A stretch of 64,000 nucleotides of DNA from DASSFZ01 sp035292585 (GCA_035292585.1 DATDPU010000013.1:1-64000), one strand, 5' to 3'; counted from the stretch's first letter, positions 36,901 to 46,391 are shown. Program-made: numbers and translations. Notes: generated by a model not told the origin, from the letters alone.

Positions 36901-38634
36901 GCGACGCTGCCGGCCTACATGATCCCCACTGTCTTCGTGTTTCTGCCGGCGTTGCCGCTTACCCCGAACGGCAAGGTGGATCGTCGGGCGCTGCCCCCGC
37001 CCGATGAAACCCGGCCGGCGCTGGAAGCGACCCTCGTAGCCCCGCGCACGCCGGCGGAGGAGCGGCTGGCCGAGGTTTGGTCGCAGGTATTGGGCGTGAA
37101 GCAGGTGGGCATCCACGACAATTTCTTCGAGCTAGGAGGCGACTCGCTGCTCAGCCTGCGCGTCATCGCCAAAGCGCGCCAGGCAGGCTACACGCTTGCG
37201 CTTAAGACGTTTTTTGCGACTCCGACCATTGCGGAGTTGGCGGCTGCCCTCGGCCAGGCGTCTGCGGTTCAGGCGCCGGCCGAACAGGCCCCGTTAAGCG
37301 GCCCGGCGCCGTTGACGATCGATCAAAGCTGGTTCCTCGGCCAGACCGAGATCGATCCCGAACGCCGCCGCCGGAATATCGCTGCGCTGCTCGAAGTGAT
37401 TCCAGGCTTAGAGACCCCACTTTTGCAGCAAGCCGTCGAATACTTGATGACGCGCCACGATGCCTTGCGCGCCCGCTTCAGCTTTGACGGCGCGCGCTGG
37501 CAACAGTTCATCCTCCCGCCCGGCGATCCGCCGCCCTTCGCCCGTTTGGACTTGTCGGAAGCGCCCGACGCGGAATTGGCGCGCGAGATCGAAACTCGGT
37601 GCGAACAGTTTCAGTTGAGCCTGGACTTGCGCTCAGGCCCGACCTTCCGGGTGGTTTACTTTGACTGCGGCCCATCGCGTTCGGGCCGCCTGCTGCTGGT
37701 TTTGCATCATGTCGTGTCAGACGCTCAGTCGCGGCAGATCCTGCTGGAAGATTTGGAATTGGCGTATCAACACTTGCGCCGGGGCGAAGGGATTCACTTC
37801 CCGCCCAAGACCACCTCGATTCGCGAGTGGGCAACACGGCTGCACGCCTACGCCAACTCGGCGGCTGTCGTGCAGGAAGCGCCGTACTGGCTCGGCTTGC
37901 CGTGGGATCAGGCGCCCCCGCTGCCGCTGGATTACCCCGAGCGCGCGGGCGAGAACACGATTGCCTCGCGGCGCACCATTCGCGTGGCGCTCGATGCCGA
38001 AGAGACGCAGCAGCTGATTCAGCGCGCGAATGCCAGCCAGGCTTCGATGCACGACCTGCTACTGCTGGCCATGCTGGAGGCCGTTGCCGAATGGACGGGC
38101 GGCGAGTGGGTGGAGCTGGTCGTGGTGGATTCGGGGCGGACGATCATCCCCGACGCCGATGATCTGGATGTCTCCAACACCGTCGGCTTTCTGGCGACCA
38201 GCCGGAATTTAGTCCTCCAGCGCTCCGGGATGAATGATCCGGAGGCCGCACTGCAGGCATTGGGCCAACAGCTAAAGGCTGTACCGAATCGCGGCCTGGG
38301 GTATGTGCTGCTCAGTTATCTGAACGACGATCCCGAAATCGTGCGGCAGATCCGCCCCTTGCGCAAAGAACAACTACTCTTCAACTACCTGGGCCACTTT
38401 GGCGGCATGGAGCAATCCCCTTCCTCCCTGGCGTTGGGTCTGGCGCCGGAACGGATGGGTGATACGGATAATCCGACCGACAGGCACAAGATACAGCTGA
38501 TCTGCACGGCCTGGACCTACGCCGGCTATCTGTTCGCCGAGTGGGTGTACAGCGAGAATTTGCATCGGCCCGCCGCCATTGAACAAGTAGTGCATCGGTT
38601 CCTAGAAATGCTGCGCTACTTTTTGGTTCAATGA
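33931..38634 (+). CDS. NRPS module C-A(Ser-like)-PCP-E-like
   Basis: 1567 residues. It starts with the helix ELEQQLVDLTPEQRRLVEL shared with five other proteins of this window. The C domain (about 45-480) has HHIVFDFW (His180/181). The A domain (about 515-1020) has code D-V-W-H-I-S-L-V-D, very near the classical serine code DVWHLSLID. The PCP serine is Ser1072 (GGDSL). The last 450 residues resemble epimerization domains: DQSWF, HHVVSDAQS (His1259/1260), NTVGFLATS, NRGLGYVLL and FNYLGHF. However, the EGHGRE motif reads VDSGRT, so the catalytic Glu is absent, and DG of motif E2 is DA. If active it would give D-Ser; if not, another role is needed. A GACGAA insertion lies at 36555-36638. Confidence 0.93.
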   Translation: MGELEQQLVDLTPEQRRLVELWLRQEQAKAAKTHRANVIPRRWATEPTPLSFAQQRMWFLNRLEPESSAYHLLIAVRLTGRLHLPTLARSLDEIVRRHEVLRTTFPEVEGQSIQVIAPSLTLPLPLIDLSNLPAAESETRVRQLALGEVGRPFDLECGPMLRVCVLRLGVEEHVLVLVLHHIVFDFWSQGVLLRELALVYPAFLTGKSAPLAELPIQYADYAVWQREWLQGQVLDEQLTYWKQQLAGAANLELPSDWPRPPVMSYRGKTLTVQWPEDLSRGLHALCQREGVTLFMLLLAAFGVALHRYTRQTDITVGTPIANRTRAELEELIGFFVNTLVLRLDLSGQPSFRELLRRVRDVCRAAYAHQDLPFERLVDELQVERSLSRSALFQVMLVLQNAPLPEVKLPGLTWQALRMEPETAQFDLSLTFLEGPTGLIGSLSYRTDLFTEGRMKRLVGHLQTVLEAVAGDATQRISELPLLTPDERQQLLVVWNETYRPYRDRGCIHEMFEAQAARTPDAVAVVVEDQHLTYQALNQRANQLAHYLRTLGAGPETLVGICAERSLEMVIGLYAILKAGAAYVPLDPSYPPARLAFMLADAQAPLLLIQDHLLPNLPASQAQIIRLESDWPAIAQHDTADLIASVTDDNLAYVIYTSGSTGQPKGAMNTHGGIRNRLVWMQDAYSLTSADRVLQKTPFSFDVSVWEFFWPLMLGACLVLAQPEGHKDSEYLVRLISEQNITTLHFVPSMLEAFVEQPGVESCIRLKRVICSGEALPWALQQRFFARLGTELHNLYGPTEAAVDVTFWRCEEESQRPIVPIGRPIANTQVYVLDAGMQPAPIGVPGELYIGGAGLARGYHNRPELTAEKFIPNPFWIERRKPNHERRTGDDAEPSSSVLSPSSRLYRTGDLARWLDDGTLEFLGRIDHQVKVRGFRIELGEIETALAQHAAIRQAAVLAREDTPGDKRLVAYLVPQTAPAITVSQLRNDLAATLPAYMIPTVFVFLPALPLTPNGKVDRRALPPPDETRPALEATLVAPRTPAEERLAEVWSQVLGVKQVGIHDNFFELGGDSLLSLRVIAKARQAGYTLALKTFFATPTIAELAAALGQASAVQAPAEQAPLSGPAPLTIDQSWFLGQTEIDPERRRRNIAALLEVIPGLETPLLQQAVEYLMTRHDALRARFSFDGARWQQFILPPGDPPPFARLDLSEAPDAELAREIETRCEQFQLSLDLRSGPTFRVVYFDCGPSRSGRLLLVLHHVVSDAQSRQILLEDLELAYQHLRRGEGIHFPPKTTSIREWATRLHAYANSAAVVQEAPYWLGLPWDQAPPLPLDYPERAGENTIASRRTIRVALDAEETQQLIQRANASQASMHDLLLLAMLEAVAEWTGGEWVELVVVDSGRTIIPDADDLDVSNTVGFLATSRNLVLQRSGMNDPEAALQALGQQLKAVPNRGLGYVLLSYLNDDPEIVRQIRPLRKEQLLFNYLGHFGGMEQSPSSLALGLAPERMGDTDNPTDRHKIQLICTAWTYAGYLFAEWVYSENLHRPAAIEQVVHRFLEMLRYFLVQ
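36555..36638. repeat. In-frame GACGAA-type insertion, A-domain loop
   Basis: GATTGAAAGACGAAAGCC is followed by GAGCGACGAACAGG and then by CTTCGTCTTCCGTCCTCAG and CCTTCGTCGCGG. It lies between NPF and LYRTGD and is closely similar to 23281-23341. Confidence 0.75.
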
Positions 38635-38764
38635 GGGCGTGAACTTAACACGTGATTTCCATTCTCAGTGGAGAAGCGAGCGCTGCTAGAAAAGCCCGGG
38701 TGAGCGGAGGTGGTAAAACCACTCTCGTCAGCTGAAGTGACAACGCGGTTGGAAGAGGAGAAAA

Positions 38765-41700
38765 GTGAGCATGAGTGAGCGACCTGAAATAGAACAACCG
38801 GCGACCGGTCTGGACATCGCCATCGTGGGCATGGCGGGACGTTTTCCGGGCGCGCAGAACCTGGACGCCTTCTGGCAAAACCTGTGCGACGGCGTCGAGT
38901 CCATTTCTTTCTTCACCGACGAAGAATTGAAAGCCTCCGGCGTCGACCCCGCCGAGTTCAACTTGCCGCAGTATGTGCGCGCCGCGCCCGTCCTCAAAGA
39001 CATCGAGTTCTTCGACGCGGACTTTTTCGGCTATTCGCCTCTGGAAGCCAAAACGATGGACCCCCAACAGCGTTTCCTGCTGGAATGCGTCTGGGAGGCG
39101 CTCGAACATGCCGGGTATGACCCGGCCAAGGTCGAAGACCCCATCGGGGTGTTCGCCGGCGCGCGCCTGAGCTCCTACATGGTCGGCCTGTACACCGACC
39201 CCGTTTTGGCGCAGCCGCAGAACCTGCTGTTGGTGTTGTTGGGCAACGACATCAGCTCGCTCAGCACGCGTATCTCCTACAAGCTCAATCTCCGGGGGCC
39301 GAGCTGTGCGGTGCAAAGCGGCTGTTCCACCTCGCTGGTGGCGGTGCATCTGGCGTGCCAGAGCTTGTTATTGGGCGAATGCCGGCTGGCCGTGGCGGGC
39401 GCGGTGACGATCAATGTGCCGCATCAGGTCGGGTATCTCTATGAGCCGGGCAGCATGCTGTCGCCGGATGGACACTGCCACACCTTCGACGCCAAAGCCG
39501 CCGGCACGGTCTTCGGCAGCGGCATGGGCGTGGTCATTCTCAAGCGTCTGGAAGATGCCCTGACGGACGGCGACACGATTTACGCCGTCATCAAAGGCTC
39601 CGCCACAAACAACGACGGTGCGTTCAAAGCCTCCTTCACCGCGCCCAGCGTCGAAGGGCAGAGCGCCGTCATCATCGATGCGCTGGCGTCTTCGGGCATC
39701 GACGCCGAAACTATTTCGTACCTCGAGGCGCACGCGACGGCCACGGCGCTGGGCGATCCCATCGAGGTGCGGGCGCTGACGAATGCCTTCCGCGCGGTCA
39801 CGCGCAAGACCGGCTTTTGTCGCATCGGCTCGGTCAAGAGCAACATGGGCCACCTGGACGTGGCGGCGGGCATGGCGGGCCTGCTCAAGACGGTGTTTGC
39901 GCTCCAGCACCGGCGCATTCCGCCCAGCCTGAACTTCCAGCAGCCCAACCCGGAGATCGATTTCGACAACAGCCCCTTCCGCGTCGTCACCGAGCTGACG
40001 GCGTGGGAAACGGATGGTCTCCCGCGCCGGGCCGGGGTGAGTTCCTTCGGCTTTGGCGGCACGAATGCGCATGTCATCGTGGAAGAAGCGCCGGTCGTCG
40101 AGCCGTCAGGCCCGTCACGGCCCTGGCAACTGCTCGTGCTGTCGGCGCGGACCGCCTCGGCTTTGGAGAGCGCCACGTTGAATCTGGCGACGCATTTGCA
40201 ACAATACCCGGAGCTCGATCTGGCGGACGTGGCGTTCACCTTGAAGGCGGGCCGCCACGATTTTGGCCGCCGGCGCATGTTGGTCTGCCATACGACGGAA
40301 GAGGCTGTCCAGGCGTTGGAGAAAGTTGACCCCGAGTACGTCTTCACGAACGAGCGAGAGAGCGGGGAGCGGCCGGTGGTGTTCATGTTCCCCGGTCAAG
40401 GGGCGCAGGTCGTGAACATGGGGTTGGAACTCTACCAGACCGAGCCGGCGTTCCGCGCCGAGGTGGATCGGTGCGCCGAACTGCTTGAGCCGCACTTGGG
40501 TCTGGACCTACGCGCAGTGTTATACCCCGATCAAAGCGACGAAGGACGAAGGACGACCGACGAGGGACTAACCCCCTTCGCTACGCTCGGGAGGCCGACG
40601 GCGGAGGACAAGGATCATTCGTCGTTGGTCGTTGGTCATTCGTCCGACCCTGAGGAACGGCTCGCTCAGACGCAGTACGCCCAACCGGCGCTGTTTGTGG
40701 TGGAGTATGCGCTGGCTCAGCTGTGGATGAGTTGGGGGGTGCAGCCACAGGCGCTGATCGGCCACAGCATTGGTGAATACGTTGCCGCCTGCCTGGCCGG
40801 CGTGTGGACGTTGGAAGAGGCGTTGCGACTGGTTGCGGCGCGTGGGCGTTTGATGCAGCAACTGCCGGCGGGCGCGATGTTGAGCGTGCCGCTGTCCGAA
40901 AAAGAGCTCCGGCCGCACCTGAATGGGCAACTCGATCTGGCGGCGAGCAATGGCCCGGCGTTGTCGGTCGTCTCCGGGCCGCTCGAGGCCATCGAAGCCC
41001 TGGAACGCCAGCTGGCGGAGCGCGGCGTGACCGCTCGCCGGCTGCACACGTCGCATGCGTTTCATTCCCGGATGATGGAGCCGATTGTGTCGGCGTTTGC
41101 TCAGGAAGTCGAGCGCGTTCGGTTGAATCCGCCGTCGCTGCCTTTTATCTCCAACGTCACCGGCGCGTGGATCACGGTGGAGCAGGCGACCGATCCCCAC
41201 TATTGGGCGCAGCACCTCCGTCAGGCGGTGCGCTTTGCCGAAGGCGTGAGTGAGCTGTTCAAGGAAGGCGAAAAGATTCTGTTAGAGGTAGGGCCGGGGC
41301 ACACGCTGAACACTCTCGCGCGCCAATCGTTGAACACGAGCGCCGGGACGGTCGTGTTGAGTTCACTGCGCGGCCCACAAGAGGCGGGGTCCGACGGGGC
41401 GCTCCTGCTCACGAGCTTGGGCAAGCTGTGGCTGGCCGGCGCGAAACTCGATTGGACGGGCTTTTACGCAGGGGAGCGGCGTCACCGCATTCCCTTGCCC
41501 ACCTATCCGTTCGAGCGCCAACGCTATTGGGTCGACACGAAGGCGAACGCGCTCAGCCTGGGGGGAACACGTCTCACGCTGGATAAAAAGCCGGATGTGG
41601 CCGATTGGTTTTACCTGCCTTCCTGGAAACACTCGCTGCGGCCCGAACCGGTGCAGCCGGGCGAGCTGGCGGTTGCGCCGGGCAACTGGTTGGTGTTCGT

Positions 41701-44700
41701 TGACGAGAGCGGCCTGGGCGATCGGCTGGCGCGGCGTTTACAGCAAGAGGGGCAGGTCGTGATCAAGGTGCGAGCCGGGGAGCAGTTCAGCCAAATCGAT
41801 GCAGGGACGTACGCGCTTCATCCGAGGCAGCCCCAAGACTATCACGCGCTGTTGGGGGCGCTACGCACCGCCGAGCAATTTCCGAGCAAGATCGTCCACT
41901 TGTGGACGCTCACGCCTGATGACCAGACGCCGTCTGGCAACGAGTCATTTGAGCAGATGCAGGCGCTGGGTTTTTACAGCCTGATGCATTTGGCGCAGGC
42001 GCTGGGTGCGGACGAGCTGACCGCGCCGATCGGCATCGGGGTGATTTCCAACCAGCTGCACGATGTCGTCGGAGGAGAGCGCTTGTGCCCGGAGAAGGCG
42101 ACGCTGTTAGGCCCCGCCCGCGTCATCCCACGCGAATATCTCCAGATCGCGTGTCGCAGCCTCGATTTCGTCGTCCCGCAGCTGGACGACCGATTGGCGG
42201 ACACACTCATCGACCAGATTCTGGCCGAGATGCGCGTCGAGTCCGCCGGCTCGATCATCGCCTATCGCGACGGGCGGCGCTGGACGCAGACCTTCGAGTC
42301 GATACGGCTCCCCGCGCCGGAGGGCCGCAGCCCGCGACTGCGCGAGCAGGGCGTGTATCTGATCACCGGCGGGTTGGGCGGCATGGGGTTGGTGTTAGCC
42401 GAGCACCTGGCCCGCAGCGTGCGCGCGAAGTTGATTCTCGTCGGGCGTTCCGCCTTCCCGGCGCGCGCGGAGTGGCCGGAATGGTTGGAGTCGAATGCGG
42501 AGAGCGATGCGACGAGCCGCAAGATTCGCCAGCTCCAGAACCTGGAAGCGCTGGGCGGCGAGGTCTTGGCGCTCAACGCCGATGTGACCCACCGAGAACA
42601 GATGCGGGCGGCGGTGGCGCAAGGGGTCAAACACTTTGGCGCGCTGCACGGCGTGATTCACGCCGCCGGTATCGCGGGCGGCGGTCTGATTCAGCTCAAG
42701 ACACCTGAAGTGGCCGAAGGCGTCCTGGCGCCCAAGACGCGGGGTGTGTTGGCGCTGGAAGCCGCCTGCCGGGATGTGCCGCTGGACTTTATGGTGCTAT
42801 GTTCTTCGTTGACGGCGATGGTGGGCGAGTTTGGCCAATCGGACTATGCGGCCGCCAACGCATTCATGGATGCCTTTGCGCACTGGCAGGCAGCGCGGGG
42901 CGGCGCGCCGACGCTCACGGTCAATTGGGACAACTGGCAAGAGGTCGGCATGGCGGTGAATACCGAAACGCCGCCGGAACTGAAGATGGTTCACGACCAG
43001 GTGATGCAGGGTGGCATCCTGCCCGCCGAGGGCATTCAAGTCTTCGACCGCATCCTGGCGCAAAGCACCGCGCCGCAGGTCTTGGTCTCTACGAAAGATC
43101 TGCCGGTGCGCTTTGAAAGCATTCATGCGCTCACCCGCGCCATGCTGGTCGAAGCTCAGGAGCAGGCGCAGTCCCTGGCGAACCGCACCGGCCATGCGCG
43201 CCCGGAACTCTCGACCGCGTATGTCGCGCCGCGCAATGAATTCGAGCAAAATGTGGCGACCGTCTGGCAACAAGTGTTAGGGATCGAGCTGGTGGGCATT
43301 CACGACAGCTTTTTCGACCTGGGCGGGCACTCGCTGTTAGTCACCCAATTGCTCAACAAGCTGCACCGGATTTACCAGGTGGAAATCTCGATCCAGGGCC
43401 TGTTTGAGAGTCCCACGGTCGCGGGCATGGCCGGCGTGATCGAGCAGGCGTATCTCCAAAAGGCGGATAAACCCATCAAAGAGGCGCTGCGCGAGGCGGC
43501 TTCCTCCGAGCGGCAAAGCCTATTGGAGGCTTACTGGAAGAGGAAGATAGCCAAGGCGCTGAAGCTCGAGATGGATCAACTGCCGGTGAACGGCAGCCTG
43601 GAAGGGTATGACGTGACGCCGGCGATCGCCGAGGTCCAGTGGAACTTTCAGCAAGACCTTGGGCTGCAAGTGTATCCACACGAGATCCCGAAATTGCGCT
43701 CGATTGGCGAGATGGCGCGATTCACGGCGGCCGAGCTGGATCGCCTGACGAAATTAAAACAGAACAAGATCACTTCGCCGACGCCGTTGTACGACCAGTA
43801 CGAAGCCCAATCGCGGCTGGAACAGAAGGTCGCGCGGCCTTTGCTGCTCAAGCCCGCGCAAAAGAACGCGCCCATCGCCTTTCTGCTCTCCGGCCCGCGC
43901 TCCGGCTCGACGTTATTCCGCGTCATGTTGGCCGGTCATCCGCAACTCTTCTCGCCGCCCGAGCTGGGCATCCTGTGGTACGACACGCTGCGCGATTGGC
44001 AGCGCAGTATGACGGATCCCGACTACGGGCACGGTTTCTATTGGGCGGCGCAGGGCATCCAATGGACGTTTATGGAATTGCTGGGCCTCGATTCCGAGGC
44101 GACCAAGGCGTATATGGACGACCTGGCGGCGCAGGAGCGGCCCATCTATGAAGTCTACGCCGAGCTGCAACGCCGCGCCGCCCCGCGCCTGCTCGTCGAC
44201 AAATCGCCGTCGTATGGCATGAGCCTGGAAACGCTGAAGCGCTCGGAAGAGATTTTTGCCGGCGCCAAACATCTTTACCTGGTTCGTCATCCGCATGCGA
44301 TGATTGAGTCGTTCGTGCGCATCCGGCTCGATAAACTGTTCGGGCCGGTCATTTACGGATCGGACGAAATCGATCCCTTCGTCGTCGCGGAAAAAGTCTG
44401 GGTGACCTGCAACCACAACATGCTCTCGTTCCTGCAGCAGGTGGCGCCTGAGCGCCAGCTGCGCGTGTACTACGAGGAGCTAGTCAGCCAGCCGGAGGAG
44501 ATCATGCGCGGCGTGTGTGACTTTTTGGGCCTGCCGTATGACCCGGCGGTGATACAGCCGTACGACAACAAACGCGAGCGCATGATCTCCGGCATCGGAG
44601 ACCCGAACATCCTCAAGCACGACCGCGTGGATGCCCGCTTGAGCGAAGCCTGGAAGAGGATCAAGTTACCCTGGCGGTTGGGCGATCCGGCCCGGCAGGT

Positions 44701-44881
44701 GGCTGCCGAGTTAGGGTATGAGCTGCCCGCCGAGAGCGAAGCGCCGATCGAGCCGCTCGTGGATACCAGCTTCTTGGAAGAGGGAGACGCGGCGCAGCTG
44801 CTGCGCCTGGTGGAGACGGTGAAACAGCTCTCGCCCGACGAAGTGAAAGCAATGTTGGCCGAGGTGGAAAGCAGTTCCTGA
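38765..44881 (+). CDS. PKS module with sulfotransferase: KS-AT-KR-ACP-ACP(degenerate)-ST
   Basis: 2038 residues from GTG 38765; ATG 38771 is also possible, with AGAGGAG upstream of both. The KS has Cys187 (SGCSTSL), AHATAT and NMGHLDVAAG. The AT has GHSIGEY and HAFHS. The KR is intact (TGGLGGMG, Tyr1361). The ACP serine is Ser1523 (GGHSL). A second carrier-like domain (about 1575-1650) has GYDVTP where GLDSL is expected, so it cannot be pantetheinylated. A sulfotransferase (about 1695-1960) follows, with LSGPRSGSTLFR (5'-phosphosulfate loop of PAPS) and LVRHPHAMIESFVRIR (3'-phosphate motif), of the kind found in curacin CurM and olefin synthases. There it sulfates the beta-hydroxyl before a TE decarboxylates and eliminates sulfate; no TE follows here. 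The C-terminus ends in a likely docking helix (LSPDEVKAMLAEVE). A 109-nt in-frame insertion lies at 40538. The 130-nt gap before the gene holds only a small hairpin (GTGGT-AAA-ACCAC, 38710-38722). Confidence 0.94.
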   Translation: MSMSERPEIEQPATGLDIAIVGMAGRFPGAQNLDAFWQNLCDGVESISFFTDEELKASGVDPAEFNLPQYVRAAPVLKDIEFFDADFFGYSPLEAKTMDPQQRFLLECVWEALEHAGYDPAKVEDPIGVFAGARLSSYMVGLYTDPVLAQPQNLLLVLLGNDISSLSTRISYKLNLRGPSCAVQSGCSTSLVAVHLACQSLLLGECRLAVAGAVTINVPHQVGYLYEPGSMLSPDGHCHTFDAKAAGTVFGSGMGVVILKRLEDALTDGDTIYAVIKGSATNNDGAFKASFTAPSVEGQSAVIIDALASSGIDAETISYLEAHATATALGDPIEVRALTNAFRAVTRKTGFCRIGSVKSNMGHLDVAAGMAGLLKTVFALQHRRIPPSLNFQQPNPEIDFDNSPFRVVTELTAWETDGLPRRAGVSSFGFGGTNAHVIVEEAPVVEPSGPSRPWQLLVLSARTASALESATLNLATHLQQYPELDLADVAFTLKAGRHDFGRRRMLVCHTTEEAVQALEKVDPEYVFTNERESGERPVVFMFPGQGAQVVNMGLELYQTEPAFRAEVDRCAELLEPHLGLDLRAVLYPDQSDEGRRTTDEGLTPFATLGRPTAEDKDHSSLVVGHSSDPEERLAQTQYAQPALFVVEYALAQLWMSWGVQPQALIGHSIGEYVAACLAGVWTLEEALRLVAARGRLMQQLPAGAMLSVPLSEKELRPHLNGQLDLAASNGPALSVVSGPLEAIEALERQLAERGVTARRLHTSHAFHSRMMEPIVSAFAQEVERVRLNPPSLPFISNVTGAWITVEQATDPHYWAQHLRQAVRFAEGVSELFKEGEKILLEVGPGHTLNTLARQSLNTSAGTVVLSSLRGPQEAGSDGALLLTSLGKLWLAGAKLDWTGFYAGERRHRIPLPTYPFERQRYWVDTKANALSLGGTRLTLDKKPDVADWFYLPSWKHSLRPEPVQPGELAVAPGNWLVFVDESGLGDRLARRLQQEGQVVIKVRAGEQFSQIDAGTYALHPRQPQDYHALLGALRTAEQFPSKIVHLWTLTPDDQTPSGNESFEQMQALGFYSLMHLAQALGADELTAPIGIGVISNQLHDVVGGERLCPEKATLLGPARVIPREYLQIACRSLDFVVPQLDDRLADTLIDQILAEMRVESAGSIIAYRDGRRWTQTFESIRLPAPEGRSPRLREQGVYLITGGLGGMGLVLAEHLARSVRAKLILVGRSAFPARAEWPEWLESNAESDATSRKIRQLQNLEALGGEVLALNADVTHREQMRAAVAQGVKHFGALHGVIHAAGIAGGGLIQLKTPEVAEGVLAPKTRGVLALEAACRDVPLDFMVLCSSLTAMVGEFGQSDYAAANAFMDAFAHWQAARGGAPTLTVNWDNWQEVGMAVNTETPPELKMVHDQVMQGGILPAEGIQVFDRILAQSTAPQVLVSTKDLPVRFESIHALTRAMLVEAQEQAQSLANRTGHARPELSTAYVAPRNEFEQNVATVWQQVLGIELVGIHDSFFDLGGHSLLVTQLLNKLHRIYQVEISIQGLFESPTVAGMAGVIEQAYLQKADKPIKEALREAASSERQSLLEAYWKRKIAKALKLEMDQLPVNGSLEGYDVTPAIAEVQWNFQQDLGLQVYPHEIPKLRSIGEMARFTAAELDRLTKLKQNKITSPTPLYDQYEAQSRLEQKVARPLLLKPAQKNAPIAFLLSGPRSGSTLFRVMLAGHPQLFSPPELGILWYDTLRDWQRSMTDPDYGHGFYWAAQGIQWTFMELLGLDSEATKAYMDDLAAQERPIYEVYAELQRRAAPRLLVDKSPSYGMSLETLKRSEEIFAGAKHLYLVRHPHAMIESFVRIRLDKLFGPVIYGSDEIDPFVVAEKVWVTCNHNMLSFLQQVAPERQLRVYYEELVSQPEEIMRGVCDFLGLPYDPAVIQPYDNKRERMISGIGDPNILKHDRVDARLSEAWKRIKLPWRLGDPARQVAAELGYELPAESEAPIEPLVDTSFLEEGDAAQLLRLVETVKQLSPDEVKAMLAEVESSS
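40538..40646. repeat. In-frame compound palindrome in AT domain
   Basis: GACGAAGGACGAAGGACGAC and its continuation pair with CATTCGTCGTTGGTCGTTGG and the following CATTCGTCC. A second repeat (CCCCTTCGCTACGCTCGGG) sits between the arms. The whole stays in frame and lengthens the AT by about 36 residues at the same site as 25912-25971. Confidence 0.8.
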
Positions 44882-44919
44882 AGCGCTGGCGAGTGGTAGT
44901 CGATAGAGAAGAGAAGCGG

Positions 44920-46380
44920 ATGATGGAAACGCTTGAGCAACAACTGGCGGGTCTCTCGCCCGAACAACGCCAACTGGTGGAACGCTTACTGCGCAAGGAA
45001 CAGCCCGAATCCGAGCTGAGACCCGCCGCTCAGAAAGCGGTTACCGGCCCGGCGCCGCTCTTGCCCTCACAGCGTTGGTTCCTGGACCAGGCGTATGACC
45101 ACTTGGTGAACCCCAATCGCTGGAACTTCAGCATGATGTTTGAAGCGCCGCCAGGCGTCCCATCCGGGCATTTAGAGCAAAGCATCGGGCACATCTTCGA
45201 GTACCACGATGCGCTGCGGGCGCGTTTCGACCGGGATGAGCAGGGTTGGCATCAGACGATTGAACCAGTCGGGCGCGCTATCCCATTCACCCGGATCGAT
45301 CTGTCCGGGTTGTCAAGCGCCGAGCAGCTTGCGGCAGTGAAACAACAGGCGAGTGACGCGCAGAGTAGCCTGAGCATCGACCAGCATCGCCTGACCCGGT
45401 TCGTGCTGTTCGATTTAGGAAACCAGCAACCCGCACGGTTGCTCGTCGTCATCCACCACCTGTTGACGGATGTAGTTTCGACGACAATCGTGCTGCAGGA
45501 CTTGGCGCTGGCTTATCTGCAACTGAGCCAGGGGCAGACAATTCGCCTGCCAGCCAAGACGGCTTCCCTCAAAGAGTGGGCTGAGCGCCTGGAACGGCAG
45601 GCCCAATCCGAGGAACTCCAACGCGCCCTGGAGGACTACTGGCGCAGTATTCCCTGGGATGAACTGCACCCACTGCCCGTAGATCATGCGCAGGGAAGAG
45701 AGCGCAACACCTGGGGTTCGCTTGAAAGCGTATCGCTCTCGCTGGAAATCGACGAGACGCGAACGTTGCTGCGCCTGTTCCCTCAACGTTACCGCACGCC
45801 GGTCGCGACGGGATTGCTGTTCGCCCTGGTTCAAACGCTAACGGCCTGGTCGGGCGACCGCTGGGCCTGTGTGTCGCAGGTCGATTCGGGACGCCACATC
45901 CTTCCTCCACCCGACACGCTGGATTTGTCGCGCACGGCCGGGTGGTTGGCGATGAGCGGCGAGTTGATTTTGCAACGGATAGCAGTGAAGACCCCGGCCG
46001 AGGCCTTGCAGAGTTTCGCCGCGCAGATCAACCAGATCCCTTATCGCGGTTTCGGTCAACCGATTTTCAGTATGAGCGGCAAGGCCGATGCCACTCGCAA
46101 GTTGGGAATATTTCTCAAGGACGAGGTAGTGTTCGACTACTGGGCGCAAGTCGGGTCGGCGGAGAAACAAAGGCCAGGCCCCTTCCGGGTGCTTGAAGAT
46201 GCGAACGAGATAAGGCATCACCCGGAAAACCAGCGCTTCAGGCTGCTGGATTGCCGATTCGATCTCAGCGGCGACCGGCTCAGGGTCAACTGGCGCTACA
46301 GCCGGAATGTGCACCAACGCGCCACGATCGAGAAGCTAGCCGTTGGCTGCGTGGAGATACTGCGCTGGCTGATGGGATAG
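44920..46380 (+). CDS. Stand-alone E-like (condensation superfamily) protein, divergent copy
   Basis: About 486 residues from ATG 44920 (a second ATG follows at 44923; GAGAAG upstream). It begins with TLEQQLAGLSPEQRQLVE, the helix shared with neighbouring NRPSs. One condensation-superfamily domain fills the rest: PSQRWFLD (E1-like), HHLLTDVVS (His179/180, with Val for Gly), TGLLFALVQTLTAWSG (E3-like), VDSGRH where E domains have EGHGRE, LSRTAGWLAM (E5-like), YRGFGQP (E6-like) and VFDYWAQ (E7-like). It has no A or PCP domain. It lies between the ST-bearing PKS and an NRPS and could act in trans on a carrier-bound chain. Epimerase activity is doubtful without the motif E4 glutamate. It is the most diverged of the four free-standing copies. 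Confidence 0.88.
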   Translation: MMETLEQQLAGLSPEQRQLVERLLRKEQPESELRPAAQKAVTGPAPLLPSQRWFLDQAYDHLVNPNRWNFSMMFEAPPGVPSGHLEQSIGHIFEYHDALRARFDRDEQGWHQTIEPVGRAIPFTRIDLSGLSSAEQLAAVKQQASDAQSSLSIDQHRLTRFVLFDLGNQQPARLLVVIHHLLTDVVSTTIVLQDLALAYLQLSQGQTIRLPAKTASLKEWAERLERQAQSEELQRALEDYWRSIPWDELHPLPVDHAQGRERNTWGSLESVSLSLEIDETRTLLRLFPQRYRTPVATGLLFALVQTLTAWSGDRWACVSQVDSGRHILPPPDTLDLSRTAGWLAMSGELILQRIAVKTPAEALQSFAAQINQIPYRGFGQPIFSMSGKADATRKLGIFLKDEVVFDYWAQVGSAEKQRPGPFRVLEDANEIRHHPENQRFRLLDCRFDLSGDRLRVNWRYSRNVHQRATIEKLAVGCVEILRWLMG

Positions 46381-46391
46381 AAGGCTGACTG

